From NCBI GenBank assembly GCA_035718045.1, contig DASTHV010000046.1, positions 1 to 8,906 of the forward strand: a stretch of 8,906 nt of DNA. Reading direction: 5' to 3'. Below the pieces are notes generated by a model, which did not search any database, was not told where the DNA came from, and saw only the letters and a program-made list of their open reading frames with translations. Position 1 is the first letter of the stretch. The number at the start of each line of letters is the position of its first letter. Of this stretch, positions 1 to 6,679 are shown piece after piece. This stretch comes from DASTHV01 sp035718045. Its GTDB lineage: Bacteria > Patescibacteriota > Saccharimonadia > Saccharimonadales > UBA10212. The position numbers and the translations under genes are program-made.

Positions 1-3000
1 CATCTAGACTGATTGGCCCTGTGGCGCTGACAGCCACGGTACCGGTAGCGTTCGGTACGGTAATTGTCTTATTGGAAGCCGCCGGCGTAGCAAAGACCAG
101 CGAATTAGTAATACCGGCGTTGGTGGCATTCAAAGTTACCGTACTGCCCTGTAGTAGAACTGACTGGCCGGTGGCTCCTAAGGTTAGCGCGCCGGTAGGC
201 GTTAAGGTGTTGACGGACAATGTTCCACCGATGGCCACGGTGGTGCCATCATCGGTAATAATCGAGTCTGTAATACCGTTAGTGGAAGAAAACTTGGCCA
301 GGTGATTTAAAGTACCGTTACCCGTGATGGCATTGCCGATACCGCAGTTGCCGGCCGTGGTGCATATTTCGTAAGGCCCGCCTGAGGCTGCCGGCAGAAC
401 GTAGGTTACATTATTGGTTGGATCAGCAATTGATAAAGTCGTGGTATTGGCGCCATCAACTCTAGATAGATTGTTTACGTAAGCTGTACCGCCCAGGTAC
501 AAGTCGCGGAAGCTCAAAGCGTTGCTGCCCAAATCTATAGTCGCCGGATTTTGCGGCAGCAAGCTGGTATTAATGGCCACTGATGTCAAATTGGATAAAG
601 AAGTATTGGCGCAGTCCGGACAAGCAGTAGAAATCGTAACCGAGCCAGGACCGTTAGTAATGCTTATGCCAGTACCGGCGGTCAGCGTAGCCGGTATGTA
701 GCTGCTGCCGTTGCCGATTGGAATAGCGCCGTTAACCGGTGCTGAGTTAGCGCCCAAGCCGCCGCTGGCCACTGTCAGCGGGTTGGTTAACGTTAAGCCG
801 GCAAAGGTGGGCGCCGAGGTAATTGCTATATCTTGCGGCGTACCAAAGGTGATTGTACCCGCTGAGTTGTTCAAAAGCACTTGGTTTGGCGTACCCTGCA
901 GGCTAATCGCCCCACTAAATGTGTTCACGGTAGTCACGGCCGATGTGATACACGTTGGGCACGATATATTACCATTGGCATCGATGCTCAGCGGCGCGCT
1001 GGCGCTAACCACCACCGTGCCCGAAGCGTTAGGAATGGTGATGGTTTTACCAGCACCGGCCGGCGTAGCGAAAGTTAGGCTGTTGGTGACACCGCCCGAA
1101 GTTGTCTGCAGGCTTGGCGTGGACAGCGGTACTGAAATTGAAACCAGCGAACCGTTCTCTGTAATCAAAGAGTCGCCAATCACCGAGCTACCCACGAATT
1201 TAGCCAGGTGATTAGTGGTACCGCCAGTAGTAGTAACACCGCCGCCGGCGCCCACGCAGTTGCCGGCCGTAGTACAGATGTCATAGGTTCCGGCCGCCGC
1301 AGTTTGCAGCTGATAGGTCACTGTGGCCGTAGGATTAAGGATAGCTAACGTTGTAGAACTGGCGCCGTTAACCCGTTTAAGATTGTCGGCAAAGGCTGTA
1401 CCCGATAAATATAAATCGCGGAAAGTACCGATAGCGCTGCCCAGGTCGATACTGGCTGGCGCCTGCGGCAGCAAGCTGGTATTGATGGCCACGGACGCCA
1501 GGTTAGACAAAGCCTGATTGGCGCAGGTCGGACAGGTCCCGGCGGTAGGTGATGAAACCGTAATTGAACCGGCGCCGTTAACGATGGATATACCGCTGCC
1601 GGCAGTCAGCGTGGACACGGAGTAATTGCTACCGTCTCCGATTGGAATAGCACCGTTGACTGGAAGAGTATTAGTTCCCAGACCGCCGTTGGCCACTGTC
1701 AGCGGGTTGGTTAACGTTAAGCCGGCAAAGGTGGGCGCCGAGGTAATTGCTATGTCCTGAGGCGTTGAAAACGTTATTGTGCCGGCACTATTGCTCACCG
1801 AGACCCGGTTGGCTGTGCCCTGCAAAGTAATCGACCCGCTAAGGCTGTTTAGTGAAGTCACGCCGGCGCCCACGCTCAAGCAGGAACCGCCGGTGATTAT
1901 GCCGCCCTGAACTGTCGGTTCGGTTATAAAGTTGCCCACCGGACAGCTAAAGGTCAAACCGGTCGAGCCATTGAATTGATAAGGCGTTAGCGAATTAATG
2001 CCGCCACCAGCCTGCAGCTGCGCCGCAAAAGTATTCACGCCGCTGAAGGTCTGGTTGCTAGCCAGTTTAGCAAAGCTGGACGTGTCAATCGGCGCCGGCA
2101 CATTGGCCGATGTACAACCAGCCGAAGTACAAATCAGCACCCCGCCAATACTCAGCCCCTGATTACTCAGCGAATAAGCGTTGGTAGTCGAAACCAACGC
2201 GCCATTGGTAGAAATATTGCCCGTCACTTGCAAGGCCGCCGTATTACTGGCCGTCGGCGCGCCGCCTACTCCCACCCGGCCGTTCACCGTATCGGCCACC
2301 AGCAAGTTGCTGCCCGCTGAATTTTGTACGGCAAAGCTGGCAGTCGAATCAACCTCGTTTTGCACCAACACAGTACCGGTGGCCGTTAAACTTTTGCCGT
2401 TATCGATTACAGTATCGAAGTTGATATGCAAATTGCTGTTTGGCGAATTGGCCGCGGCAGCGCCGCTCAGTAGCGAGCTTAGATCGGGCTGCTTAGAGTT
2501 CGCGGGGTGTTTATGATGCCCGCTCGTATAAACAATCAGCGCGGCTATGGAGCTTATCAACGCAAAAACTCCAAAAGCGCCATAAGCTAAGGTTTTTATC
2601 AAACGCGAATAATCATGCGGCGGACCTTCGTAACTGGTTTCTTCACTTTCCAAAGCGCCGCTGACCGGAGTTTCATCAGCCGTGCTGATGACCGTACCAG
2701 CGCCGCTGACGCTAGCGGTACTATCGCTGACCGCCGAAGAATCCTCCAGGCTTTCGCCAATCTGTACTTGCTGGACATCGAAGCTGCTCGGCTGAGACGG
2801 TGGCGGCACGTAAGTCGGCGGTACGCTCGGCAGAGGTTCCGACGCCGGTTCAGGAGCGGGTTCAGGAGCCGGTTCAGCGACAGGCTCTGAACTGGACTGC
2901 AGTGAGGGGGCGGGAATCTCCGGCTGGCTAATGTTAGCCTGCGCCACCGGCTGGCTGGCTAAGGTCTGGGCATTATCAGCATCGCCCACAAAACCGCCCT

Positions 3001-3238
3001 CGCCGGCAAAGTCCGGTTTTATCAGAGCTTCGACTCTCTCGGTAACATGCTCGGCAGCGTGCGCTGTCTCCGTCAAAGCGCTTTCTAGGCCAGTCTTGGC
3101 TACCTCAGCTTCGGCGGCCAAGGCTTTTATGGCCCGCTGCATTCGCTTGCGACAGCGCTCCGAACAAGTCTTGGCATCGCGGCGTGCTGTAAAAAGCTGC
3201 TTACAAGCCGGGCATTGTTTGGTTACTTTACGGGCCAT
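1..3238 (-). CDS. Giant membrane-anchored, fibre-like repeat protein with N-terminal zinc ribbon (partial, C-terminus outside window)
   Basis: The frame is open from ATG at 3238 to the left edge, about 1079 codons with no stop. Visible order: a four-cysteine zinc ribbon (C9-X2-C12-X12-C25-X3-C29) followed by a basic, probably helical stretch to about residue 75; a Pro/Glu linker with PAPEPAPEPASEP near 122-134; one hydrophobic helix at about 216-238; then a long exported-looking region rich in Gly, Ser, Thr, Asn and Val. That region has a GRVGVGGAP segment like the head of phage-fibre and CPR surface repeats, then long repeats with motifs such as LTNPLTV-GGLG, INTSLLPQ-PA, IDLGS, RDLYL-GTA, ICTTAGNC and KTITIPNASGTV. 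Cysteines recur as CPTC/CPDC pairs and CT-AGNC. With no signal peptide, the expected topology is N-terminus inside and repeats outside. I infer an adhesin or surface fibre; the partner is unknown. No clear Shine-Dalgarno precedes the ATG, but the promoter position and the zinc ribbon right after the start support it. Confidence 0.9.
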   Translation of the reverse strand, partial: MARKVTKQCPACKQLFTARRDAKTCSERCRKRMQRAIKALAAEAEVAKTGLESALTETAHAAEHVTERVEALIKPDFAGEGGFVGDADNAQTLASQPVAQANISQPEIPAPSLQSSSEPVAEPAPEPAPEPASEPLPSVPPTYVPPPSQPSSFDVQQVQIGESLEDSSAVSDSTASVSGAGTVISTADETPVSGALESEETSYEGPPHDYSRLIKTLAYGAFGVFALISSIAALIVYTSGHHKHPANSKQPDLSSLLSGAAAANSPNSNLHINFDTVIDNGKSLTATGTVLVQNEVDSTASFAVQNSAGSNLLVADTVNGRVGVGGAPTASNTAALQVTGNISTNGALVSTTNAYSLSNQGLSIGGVLICTSAGCTSANVPAPIDTSSFAKLASNQTFSGVNTFAAQLQAGGGINSLTPYQFNGSTGLTFSCPVGNFITEPTVQGGIITGGSCLSVGAGVTSLNSLSGSITLQGTANRVSVSNSAGTITFSTPQDIAITSAPTFAGLTLTNPLTVANGGLGTNTLPVNGAIPIGDGSNYSVSTLTAGSGISIVNGAGSITVSSPTAGTCPTCANQALSNLASVAINTSLLPQAPASIDLGSAIGTFRDLYLSGTAFADNLKRVNGASSTTLAILNPTATVTYQLQTAAAGTYDICTTAGNCVGAGGGVTTTGGTTNHLAKFVGSSVIGDSLITENGSLVSISVPLSTPSLQTTSGGVTNSLTFATPAGAGKTITIPNASGTVVVSASAPLSIDANGNISCPTCITSAVTTVNTFSGAISLQGTPNQVLLNNSAGTITFGTPQDIAITSAPTFAGLTLTNPLTVASGGLGANSAPVNGAIPIGNGSSYIPATLTAGTGISITNGPGSVTISTACPDCANTSLSNLTSVAINTSLLPQNPATIDLGSNALSFRDLYLGGTAYVNNLSRVDGANTTTLSIADPTNNVTYVLPAASGGPYEICTTAGNCGIGNAITGNGTLNHLAKFSSTNGITDSIITDDGTTVAIGGTLSVNTLTPTGALTLGATGQSVLLQGSTVTLNATNAGITNSLVFATPAASNKTITVPNATGTVAVSATGPISLD
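766..829 (-). repeat. 64-bp exact internal repeat, copy 1
   Basis: This segment is identical base for base to 1690-1753 in the same gene, 924 bp (308 codons) away. It encodes the stretch around AITSAPTFAGLTLTNPLTVA. Flanking repeat units are much more diverged and contain indels (other landmarks are offset by about 912 and 984 bp). The identity therefore suggests recent duplication or gene conversion. Confidence 0.9.
1690..1753 (-). repeat. 64-bp exact internal repeat, copy 2
   Basis: Partner of 766-829, identical over 64 bases and in the same reading frame of the fibre-like protein. The base right after it (on the plus strand) differs between copies, and identity drops quickly on both sides. 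Confidence 0.9.
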
Positions 3239-3273
3239 CTGTTTATATTGATTTAATTTTGTGTTCGAACTTA

Positions 3274-3309
3274 CGCTTAAATTATCGGATATTGACCGAT
3301 AAGTGTCAA
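3274..3309 (-). promoter_or_regulatory. Near-consensus sigma-70 promoter of the fibre-like protein gene
   Basis: On the minus strand a perfect -35 box TTGACA (3309-3304) is followed by a 17-base spacer and a -10 box GATAAT (3286-3281). The predicted start is near 3274, giving a leader of about 36 bases before the ATG at 3238. The leader is AT-rich and has no obvious Shine-Dalgarno sequence. Confidence 0.85.
3282..3302. promoter_or_regulatory. Operator-like palindrome inside the promoter
   Basis: TTATCGG-N7-CCGATAA is a perfect 7-bp inverted repeat. It covers most of the -10 box and the spacer of the minus-strand promoter, where a dimeric repressor would block polymerase. The regulator is unknown. 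The inverted repeat is seen in the sequence; the operator role is inferred. Confidence 0.55.
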
Positions 3310-3764
3310 GAAGAAAAGCCGTGACTTTTAAGGTAATTTTCGTCACGCTTAGATTGCCGGTTTTTGTCACCATAATGTCCCATTTTCAGGGGTGGTAGCC
3401 AGTACACCGCGACTGTTTAAGCCATCACAGCCGTCCACTTATCCACATTTGGTCAAATTTTCTGAGCAAATTTTTTACGTTTTCCGACTCTCCGGGTCTT
3501 CCAGCCGCAGTACGACTTTGAAGCTCTCAAATAATACTCATAGGCCGAGAATGTTTTTATTCTATACGCAACCAGATATTCGCTTTGTAGGTTTTATACT
3601 TCCCGGACATTTTTAGACTGTAAACCGGGACACAACAGCGGTACTGTCACAGTTTCAGGGTAAGGTTTTTACGCGAGACGCCGTTCCTGGAAGTTATCTT
3701 ACAGCCAGCTTAAGCCGTTTTTTTCATACTATTATTGTCCGTATCAGTTGATAAGGAGAGATTA
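3310..3764. other. Intergenic region between the divergent fibre-like gene and transporter operon
   Basis: I find no convincing gene here. The 74-codon open frame at 3392-3616 has no ribosome-binding site and no family resemblance. Small landmarks: an inverted pair CGTGAC (3320-3325) and GTCACG (3342-3347) with another GTCAC at 3366-3370; a single exact DnaA-box sequence TTATCCACA (3439-3447) next to an AT-rich pair of CAAATTTT words (about 3453-3475); and a CTGTCACAG palindrome near 3643-3651. A promoter for the transporter operon should lie just upstream of 3735, where TATTAT (3730-3735) is a weak -10 candidate, but I see no good -35 box. Confidence 0.5.
3753..3758 (+). promoter_or_regulatory. 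Shine-Dalgarno AAGGAG that sets a TTG start
   Basis: AAGGAG lies six bases before the TTG at 3765. The in-frame TTG at 3735 is upstream of this site and has no comparable signal, so the site decides the start of the MFS gene. Confidence 0.75.
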
Positions 3765-4994
3765 TTGGCGTCCCGACGCAAAAATACCGAACTCAAGTTT
3801 CTGATTTTACTGGGCCTGCCGAGCTTGGGCCTGACGTTCGCGGTCACCACGCTCTCCGCCTACCTGCCTACCATTCTTCATTCTTTAACTAACCCCTTAG
3901 TAGTTGGCGTGATAATCGGCGCTGAAGGTCTTTTTGGTCTGTTCATGCCGGTAATTTTCGGCGTCCTGGCCGATCGCTCTAAGCACGTCGGCGACCGGCT
4001 AAGGTATCTGGTGCCTTCCGCCTTTTTGATGGCCGGCTCGCTGTTCGTGATGGGTTATATCCACATCCTGTTTCTAATCGGCATAATGGTAGCCCTCTTT
4101 TATGTCGGATATTACGCCTTTTTAGCGCCCTACTGGGCGATTTACCCGGACCTGATACCTCGCGATCATAGCGGTCGGTCCCGCAGTGCCGAGAGCGCCT
4201 GGCGCGGCGTGGGCGCGGTTACCGCCTTAATAAGCGGCGGCTTCCTGCTGGGCGTTTTCACGGCGCTACCCTTCATTATTGCCGGCGGCCTTGTTGTAAT
4301 TGTTACATTTTTGCTGTTTCCTAGTCTTGGAAAACGCCGTCGCCAAGATGTTAAGCGGAGTCGCGCCAGCATGATTGAAGCTTTTGCTAATATTTACAAC
4401 ACTCTGCACCAAACCTCCGGCATCCGCAACCTTGTAATCGCCAATAGTTTATGGAACGCTACCCTGCGCTCTATCCTGGCCTTTACCGTACTGTTCTTTA
4501 CTGTCGGGCTGAATCGTAGCCGCCATTTCGTATCGGCGGTGATCTTTCCGGTAGCGGCCATCGGCATTATCCTTATGGTCCCGGTTGCCGGCAAATTAGC
4601 CGACCGTATCGGTCACCTAAAAGTTTTAAACGTCGCTTGTCTGATTTATGGTATCGGCTGCCTGGCGCCAGTCTTTACTCAGCGGAGTTGGGTAATCTTT
4701 ATCGTCCCGATTGTTTCCGGCGCCGCCGCTACAGTAATGGTTTTGCCGTTTGCGTTGCTAATGAAAATCCAGGGCGAAGACGAATTGCACGGAGCGAATT
4801 CCGGTCTGTTCGGCTTGAGCCGCGGCATAGGCTCATTTGCTGGACCGCTACTGACCGGATTGGCGGTTTACTTTGGCGGCAGCATCTTTAAAAGCACCAA
4901 CGGCTACGCGGCCTTCTGGCTAGCCTCTGGCATATATATTCTGGCTAGCTTATTCTTTCTAAGGAGGATCCATGAAAGACAGCCTGTCACGTAA
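3765..4994 (+). CDS. Major facilitator superfamily (MFS) transporter
   Basis: Starting from TTG at 3765 the product has 409 residues, the usual size of a 12-helix MFS permease, with hydrophobic helices throughout. The signature loop between helices 2 and 3 appears as G66-V-L-A-D-R71, and its counterpart in the second half as G276-K-L-A-D-R281 (GKLADRIGHLKVL), showing the two-fold repeat of the family. A basic cytoplasmic loop (about 188-205, GKRRRQDVKRSR) separates the halves. The first half (GLTF near residue 22; PYWAIYPDLIP near 122-132, then a Gly/Ser-rich stretch) faintly recalls sugar-cation symporters of the GPH/SLC45 type, but the substrate cannot be read from sequence. The gene overlaps the next one by 23 bases, so the two are probably cotranscribed and translationally coupled. 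Confidence 0.88.
   Translation: MASRRKNTELKFLILLGLPSLGLTFAVTTLSAYLPTILHSLTNPLVVGVIIGAEGLFGLFMPVIFGVLADRSKHVGDRLRYLVPSAFLMAGSLFVMGYIHILFLIGIMVALFYVGYYAFLAPYWAIYPDLIPRDHSGRSRSAESAWRGVGAVTALISGGFLLGVFTALPFIIAGGLVVIVTFLLFPSLGKRRRQDVKRSRASMIEAFANIYNTLHQTSGIRNLVIANSLWNATLRSILAFTVLFFTVGLNRSRHFVSAVIFPVAAIGIILMVPVAGKLADRIGHLKVLNVACLIYGIGCLAPVFTQRSWVIFIVPIVSGAAATVMVLPFALLMKIQGEDELHGANSGLFGLSRGIGSFAGPLLTGLAVYFGGSIFKSTNGYAAFWLASGIYILASLFFLRRIHERQPVT
4961..4967 (+). promoter_or_regulatory. Shine-Dalgarno AAGGAGG for the AI-2E family gene
   Basis: A full-strength AAGGAGG lies four bases before the ATG at 4972 and inside the 3' end of the MFS coding region. It fixes the start of the downstream gene and fits translational coupling. 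Confidence 0.85.
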
Positions 4995-6009
4995 CCACTT
5001 CCTGCACGCTATGCTGATAGCTTTGGGTTTATATATCTTATGGCGTGGCCGTCTGATCGTCCTTTTGGTGTTTATCGCCTTTCTCTTCACCACCATCGTA
5101 TATCCACTGGTGGCTTGGCTTAAAAAACACCATTGGCCTACGGCATTGGCGATTTTAACCCCGATTGTGGTCAGCTTGGCGGTATTAGGATTGTTGTTTT
5201 ATGTGCTGCTACCGCCCTTTTTTGACCGGATGGGTGATTTCGCCCAAGGCCTGCCTAAATTTATCAATAGCGCCGCCCGTCAGTTGCATCTGTCCGCCAA
5301 CACCAGCAACTTGTCAGGCTACTTCAATAACCGCTTTGGCGGGGTCGGCCACTTCGCTTTCGAGGTGACTACCAAGGTCCTAACTATCATAGGCGGAATC
5401 CTAACTATCATAGTCTTAAGCGTTTACTGGTTGGCCAGCTACGAAACCGTTAGAAAGGAGCTGTTATCTTACTTTCACGGCAGCACCAAGCGGCGGCTGG
5501 AGGACATTTGGTCCAGAATCGAACTTAAGCTGCGGCATTGGATCAAGGCTCACTTGATCTTAAACACCGTAGTCGGATTGTTGGTTTGGATTTGTATGCT
5601 GCTGGCCGGCGTACCGTTTGCCGGGCTGCTGGCCCTAATCGCCTTTTTGGTCGAGATAATCCCCACCGCCGGACCGCTGATAGCCGCCACACCGGCGATT
5701 GTCTTAGGGCTCAGTCAATCTCTGCTGAAAGGCGTGGTAGTAGCCTTGATTTATATCATTATCCAACAGATAGAGAGTCATATCTTGTCGCCGCTGCTGC
5801 TGGGGCGGACCGTGCGGCTGCATCCAATCGTTATTATCATCGCCCTGCTGATCGGTTTTGAGGTATACGGCATTCTAGGCGCGTTCATAGCTGTGCCGGT
5901 GACCTTATGCATTAGCTCGGTAATTGACAGCTTCAAGGGCCGTCCCAGAGGCACCGTATCCGTCACCAAGCCGTTCCTGGAAAAAACTAAAACCATGCTC
6001 CACCACTAA
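4972..6009 (+). CDS. AI-2E family transporter (PF01594 type, PerM/TqsA/YtvI-like)
   Basis: The 345-residue product is close to the usual family length of about 350 and has a family-like layout: two hydrophobic helices at about 11-50, another at about 57-80, an extramembrane segment (about 82-130), then a hydrophobic C-terminal half. Family motifs are clear: E228-I-I-P-T-A-G-P235 followed by PA at 241-242, QQIE at 265-268, SPLLLGRTVRLHP at about 273-285, and GILGAFIAVP at about 300-309. Family members move varied small molecules or ions (autoinducer-2 for TqsA, sodium-proton exchange reported for others), so the substrate here is unknown. It overlaps the MFS gene by 23 bases, forming a two-transporter operon. 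Residues about 136-149 (VLTIIGGILTIIVL) come from a 21-bp tandem duplication in the DNA. Confidence 0.92.
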   Translation: MKDSLSRNHFLHAMLIALGLYILWRGRLIVLLVFIAFLFTTIVYPLVAWLKKHHWPTALAILTPIVVSLAVLGLLFYVLLPPFFDRMGDFAQGLPKFINSAARQLHLSANTSNLSGYFNNRFGGVGHFAFEVTTKVLTIIGGILTIIVLSVYWLASYETVRKELLSYFHGSTKRRLEDIWSRIELKLRHWIKAHLILNTVVGLLVWICMLLAGVPFAGLLALIAFLVEIIPTAGPLIAATPAIVLGLSQSLLKGVVVALIYIIIQQIESHILSPLLLGRTVRLHPIVIIIALLIGFEVYGILGAFIAVPVTLCISSVIDSFKGRPRGTVSVTKPFLEKTKTMLHH

Positions 6010-6100
6010 AATACAACAGCCACCGTTTCCGGTGGTCTAAACCCCACAAAATAAATTTTGCGGGGGCCCCGTTTGTATAATTTGGCGCCTGAGCTATTTT
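6009..6100. repeat. 92-bp direct repeat, copy 1 (terminator plus 5S 3' end)
   Basis: Identical to 6431-6522 except for one base (6017 C versus 6439 A). It begins on the last base of the AI-2E gene's stop codon. Read on the minus strand it is the 3' end of a 5S rRNA-like sequence, then an AT spacer, a GC-rich hairpin and a second hairpin ending in a T-rich tail. The 5S similarity continues beyond the repeat to about 6130. Confidence 0.95.
6020..6065 (-). terminator. Double-hairpin terminator, copy 1
   Basis: On the minus strand there are two stems. CCCCGCAAAA pairs with TTTTGTGGGG (6065-6056 with 6051-6042, loop TTTA) and contains one G-U pair that would be a mismatch in plus-strand RNA. CCACCG pairs with CGGTGG (6035-6030 with 6025-6020) around a GAAA loop, followed by CTGTTGTATTTT. 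The wobble pair and the GNRA loop point to minus-strand RNA. It also lies just past the AI-2E stop codon and could act weakly in the plus direction. Confidence 0.7.
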
Positions 6101-6130
6101 CCCAGGGCTAAAGCCCAAGTATTGAAACGA
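6082..6130 (-). pseudogene. 5S rRNA 3'-half fragment
   Basis: This stretch matches the 3' part of the intact 5S gene at 6713-6761. It shares GCTATTTTCCCAGGGCTAAA, the CCCAAGTATTG block and the TTGGCG 3' terminus (as plus-strand words). The 5' half of 5S is missing. The terminal stem reads CAGGCGCCAA on the minus strand instead of ACGACGCCAA, so it descends from a somewhat different 5S copy. After 6130 the sequence runs into the promoter of the coiled-coil gene. Confidence 0.8.
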
Positions 6131-6160
6131 GATTTTACAACATTACCTCAGTGGAGCGAA

Positions 6161-6169
6161 TGATAAAAT
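6161..6169 (+). promoter_or_regulatory. Extended -10 promoter giving a leaderless transcript
   Basis: TGATAAAAT fits the extended -10 form TG-N-TAAAAT, one base off TATAAT. With the -10 hexamer at 6164-6169 as positions -12 to -7, +1 falls at 6176, which is the A of the ATG. No Shine-Dalgarno sequence is near. TTTACA at 6134-6139 is too far upstream (24 bases) to be a normal -35 box. Leaderless expression is inferred. Confidence 0.55.
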
Positions 6170-6175
6170 GAATTT

Positions 6176-6418
6176 ATGGCTCAAGATGAATTCACAAAGC
6201 TTTATGCATACATGCAGAAGGAATTTTCCGCTGTCAGGGATAAGCTCGAGGAACACGACAAAAGATTCGACGACGTAATTGGCGCAGTAGCCGAACTGGC
6301 GGTCGATATCAAGTCCTATCACGAAGAGCTACTGGCTCTTGGCCATAAAGTTGACCGTCTAGAGCGCTGGATACATCAAATTGCGCAGGAAACCGGTGTC
6401 AAACTCTCCTTGGATTAA
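6176..6418 (+). CDS. Small coiled-coil protein, 80 residues
   Basis: The 80-residue product is charged and almost wholly helical, with hydrophobic residues at heptad-like spacing from about residue 5 to 72 (F-KLY-YM-KEF, then AVAELAVDI, ELLALGHKVDRLERWIHQIA). It ends GVKLSLD. There is no signal peptide, membrane helix, cysteine or catalytic motif, so it should be a soluble, probably oligomeric helical protein. Short proteins of this shape, with the -HKVDRLERWI- type ending, seem familiar from CPR genomes, but I cannot name a function. It stands alone between two 92-bp direct repeats and is probably leaderless. A structural or scaffold role is possible; an antitoxin-like role cannot be excluded, but no toxin partner is present. 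Confidence 0.8.
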   Translation: MAQDEFTKLYAYMQKEFSAVRDKLEEHDKRFDDVIGAVAELAVDIKSYHEELLALGHKVDRLERWIHQIAQETGVKLSLD

Positions 6419-6430
6419 ATTTAGTTTAAC

Positions 6431-6522
6431 AAATACAAAAGCCACCGTTTCCGGTGGTCTAAACCCCACAAAATAAATTTTGCGGGGGCCCCGTTTGTAT
6501 AATTTGGCGCCTGAGCTATTTT
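6431..6522. repeat. 92-bp direct repeat, copy 2 (terminator plus 5S 3' end)
   Basis: Second copy of 6009-6100, offset 422 bp, with one mismatch. It begins 12 bases after the stop codon of the coiled-coil gene. Its 5S part is shorter, only the last 19 or so bases (about 6504-6522), and it stops abruptly where a minus-strand open frame ends (TAA at 6523-6521). Confidence 0.95.
6442..6487 (-). terminator. Double-hairpin terminator, copy 2
   Basis: Same two stems as the first copy, 422 bases further on, with the same G-U pair and GAAA loop on the minus strand. Its T-rich tail on the minus strand, GCTTTTGTATTTG, is slightly better than in copy 1. It could end transcripts that read through from the 5S gene or from the small frame at 6521-6667. 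Confidence 0.7.
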
Positions 6523-6667
6523 ACATTGGCCCTTCGTAGCTGGATTGGGCCTCTCTCAGTACTTCATTTGACCAGCCGGTTCCTTCAACCCCTGGCTGTC
6601 TCTCGATAGCCTGATCTTCCCAAGTCCTCTCGGTTTGCGGAAGGATTTCCTGCAGTGCCCAGAGCAA
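6521..6667 (-). CDS. Possible small protein or C-terminal gene remnant, 48 codons
   Basis: The minus-strand frame is open from 6703 to TAA at 6523-6521. There is no ATG; the best start is TTG at 6667, preceded by only a weak AGG, giving about 48 residues. The translation is charged and protein-like (ALQEILPQTERTWEDQAIER, later GWSNEVLREAQSSYEGPM), unlike the usual product of a noncoding frame. It sits directly downstream of the 5S terminator, and its stop codon overlaps the edge of direct repeat copy 2. It may be a short gene or the tail of one broken by the rearrangement. I do not recognise a family. Confidence 0.3.
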   Translation of the reverse strand: MLWALQEILPQTERTWEDQAIERQPGVEGTGWSNEVLREAQSSYEGPM

Positions 6668-6679
6668 TGACCTAAAGAT

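Noticed and set aside
21..3251. Plus-strand open frames of 64-166 codons across the first 3.2 kb
   Set aside because: They are antisense shadows of the continuous minus-strand fibre-like gene, which has clear domain order, repeats and a promoter.
3439..3475. Replication origin
   Set aside because: Only one exact DnaA box is present, and no replication gene is nearby in the window.
3392..3616. 74-codon plus-strand open frame in the intergenic region
   Set aside because: There is no ribosome-binding site, the amino acid mix is unstructured, and no motif is recognisable.
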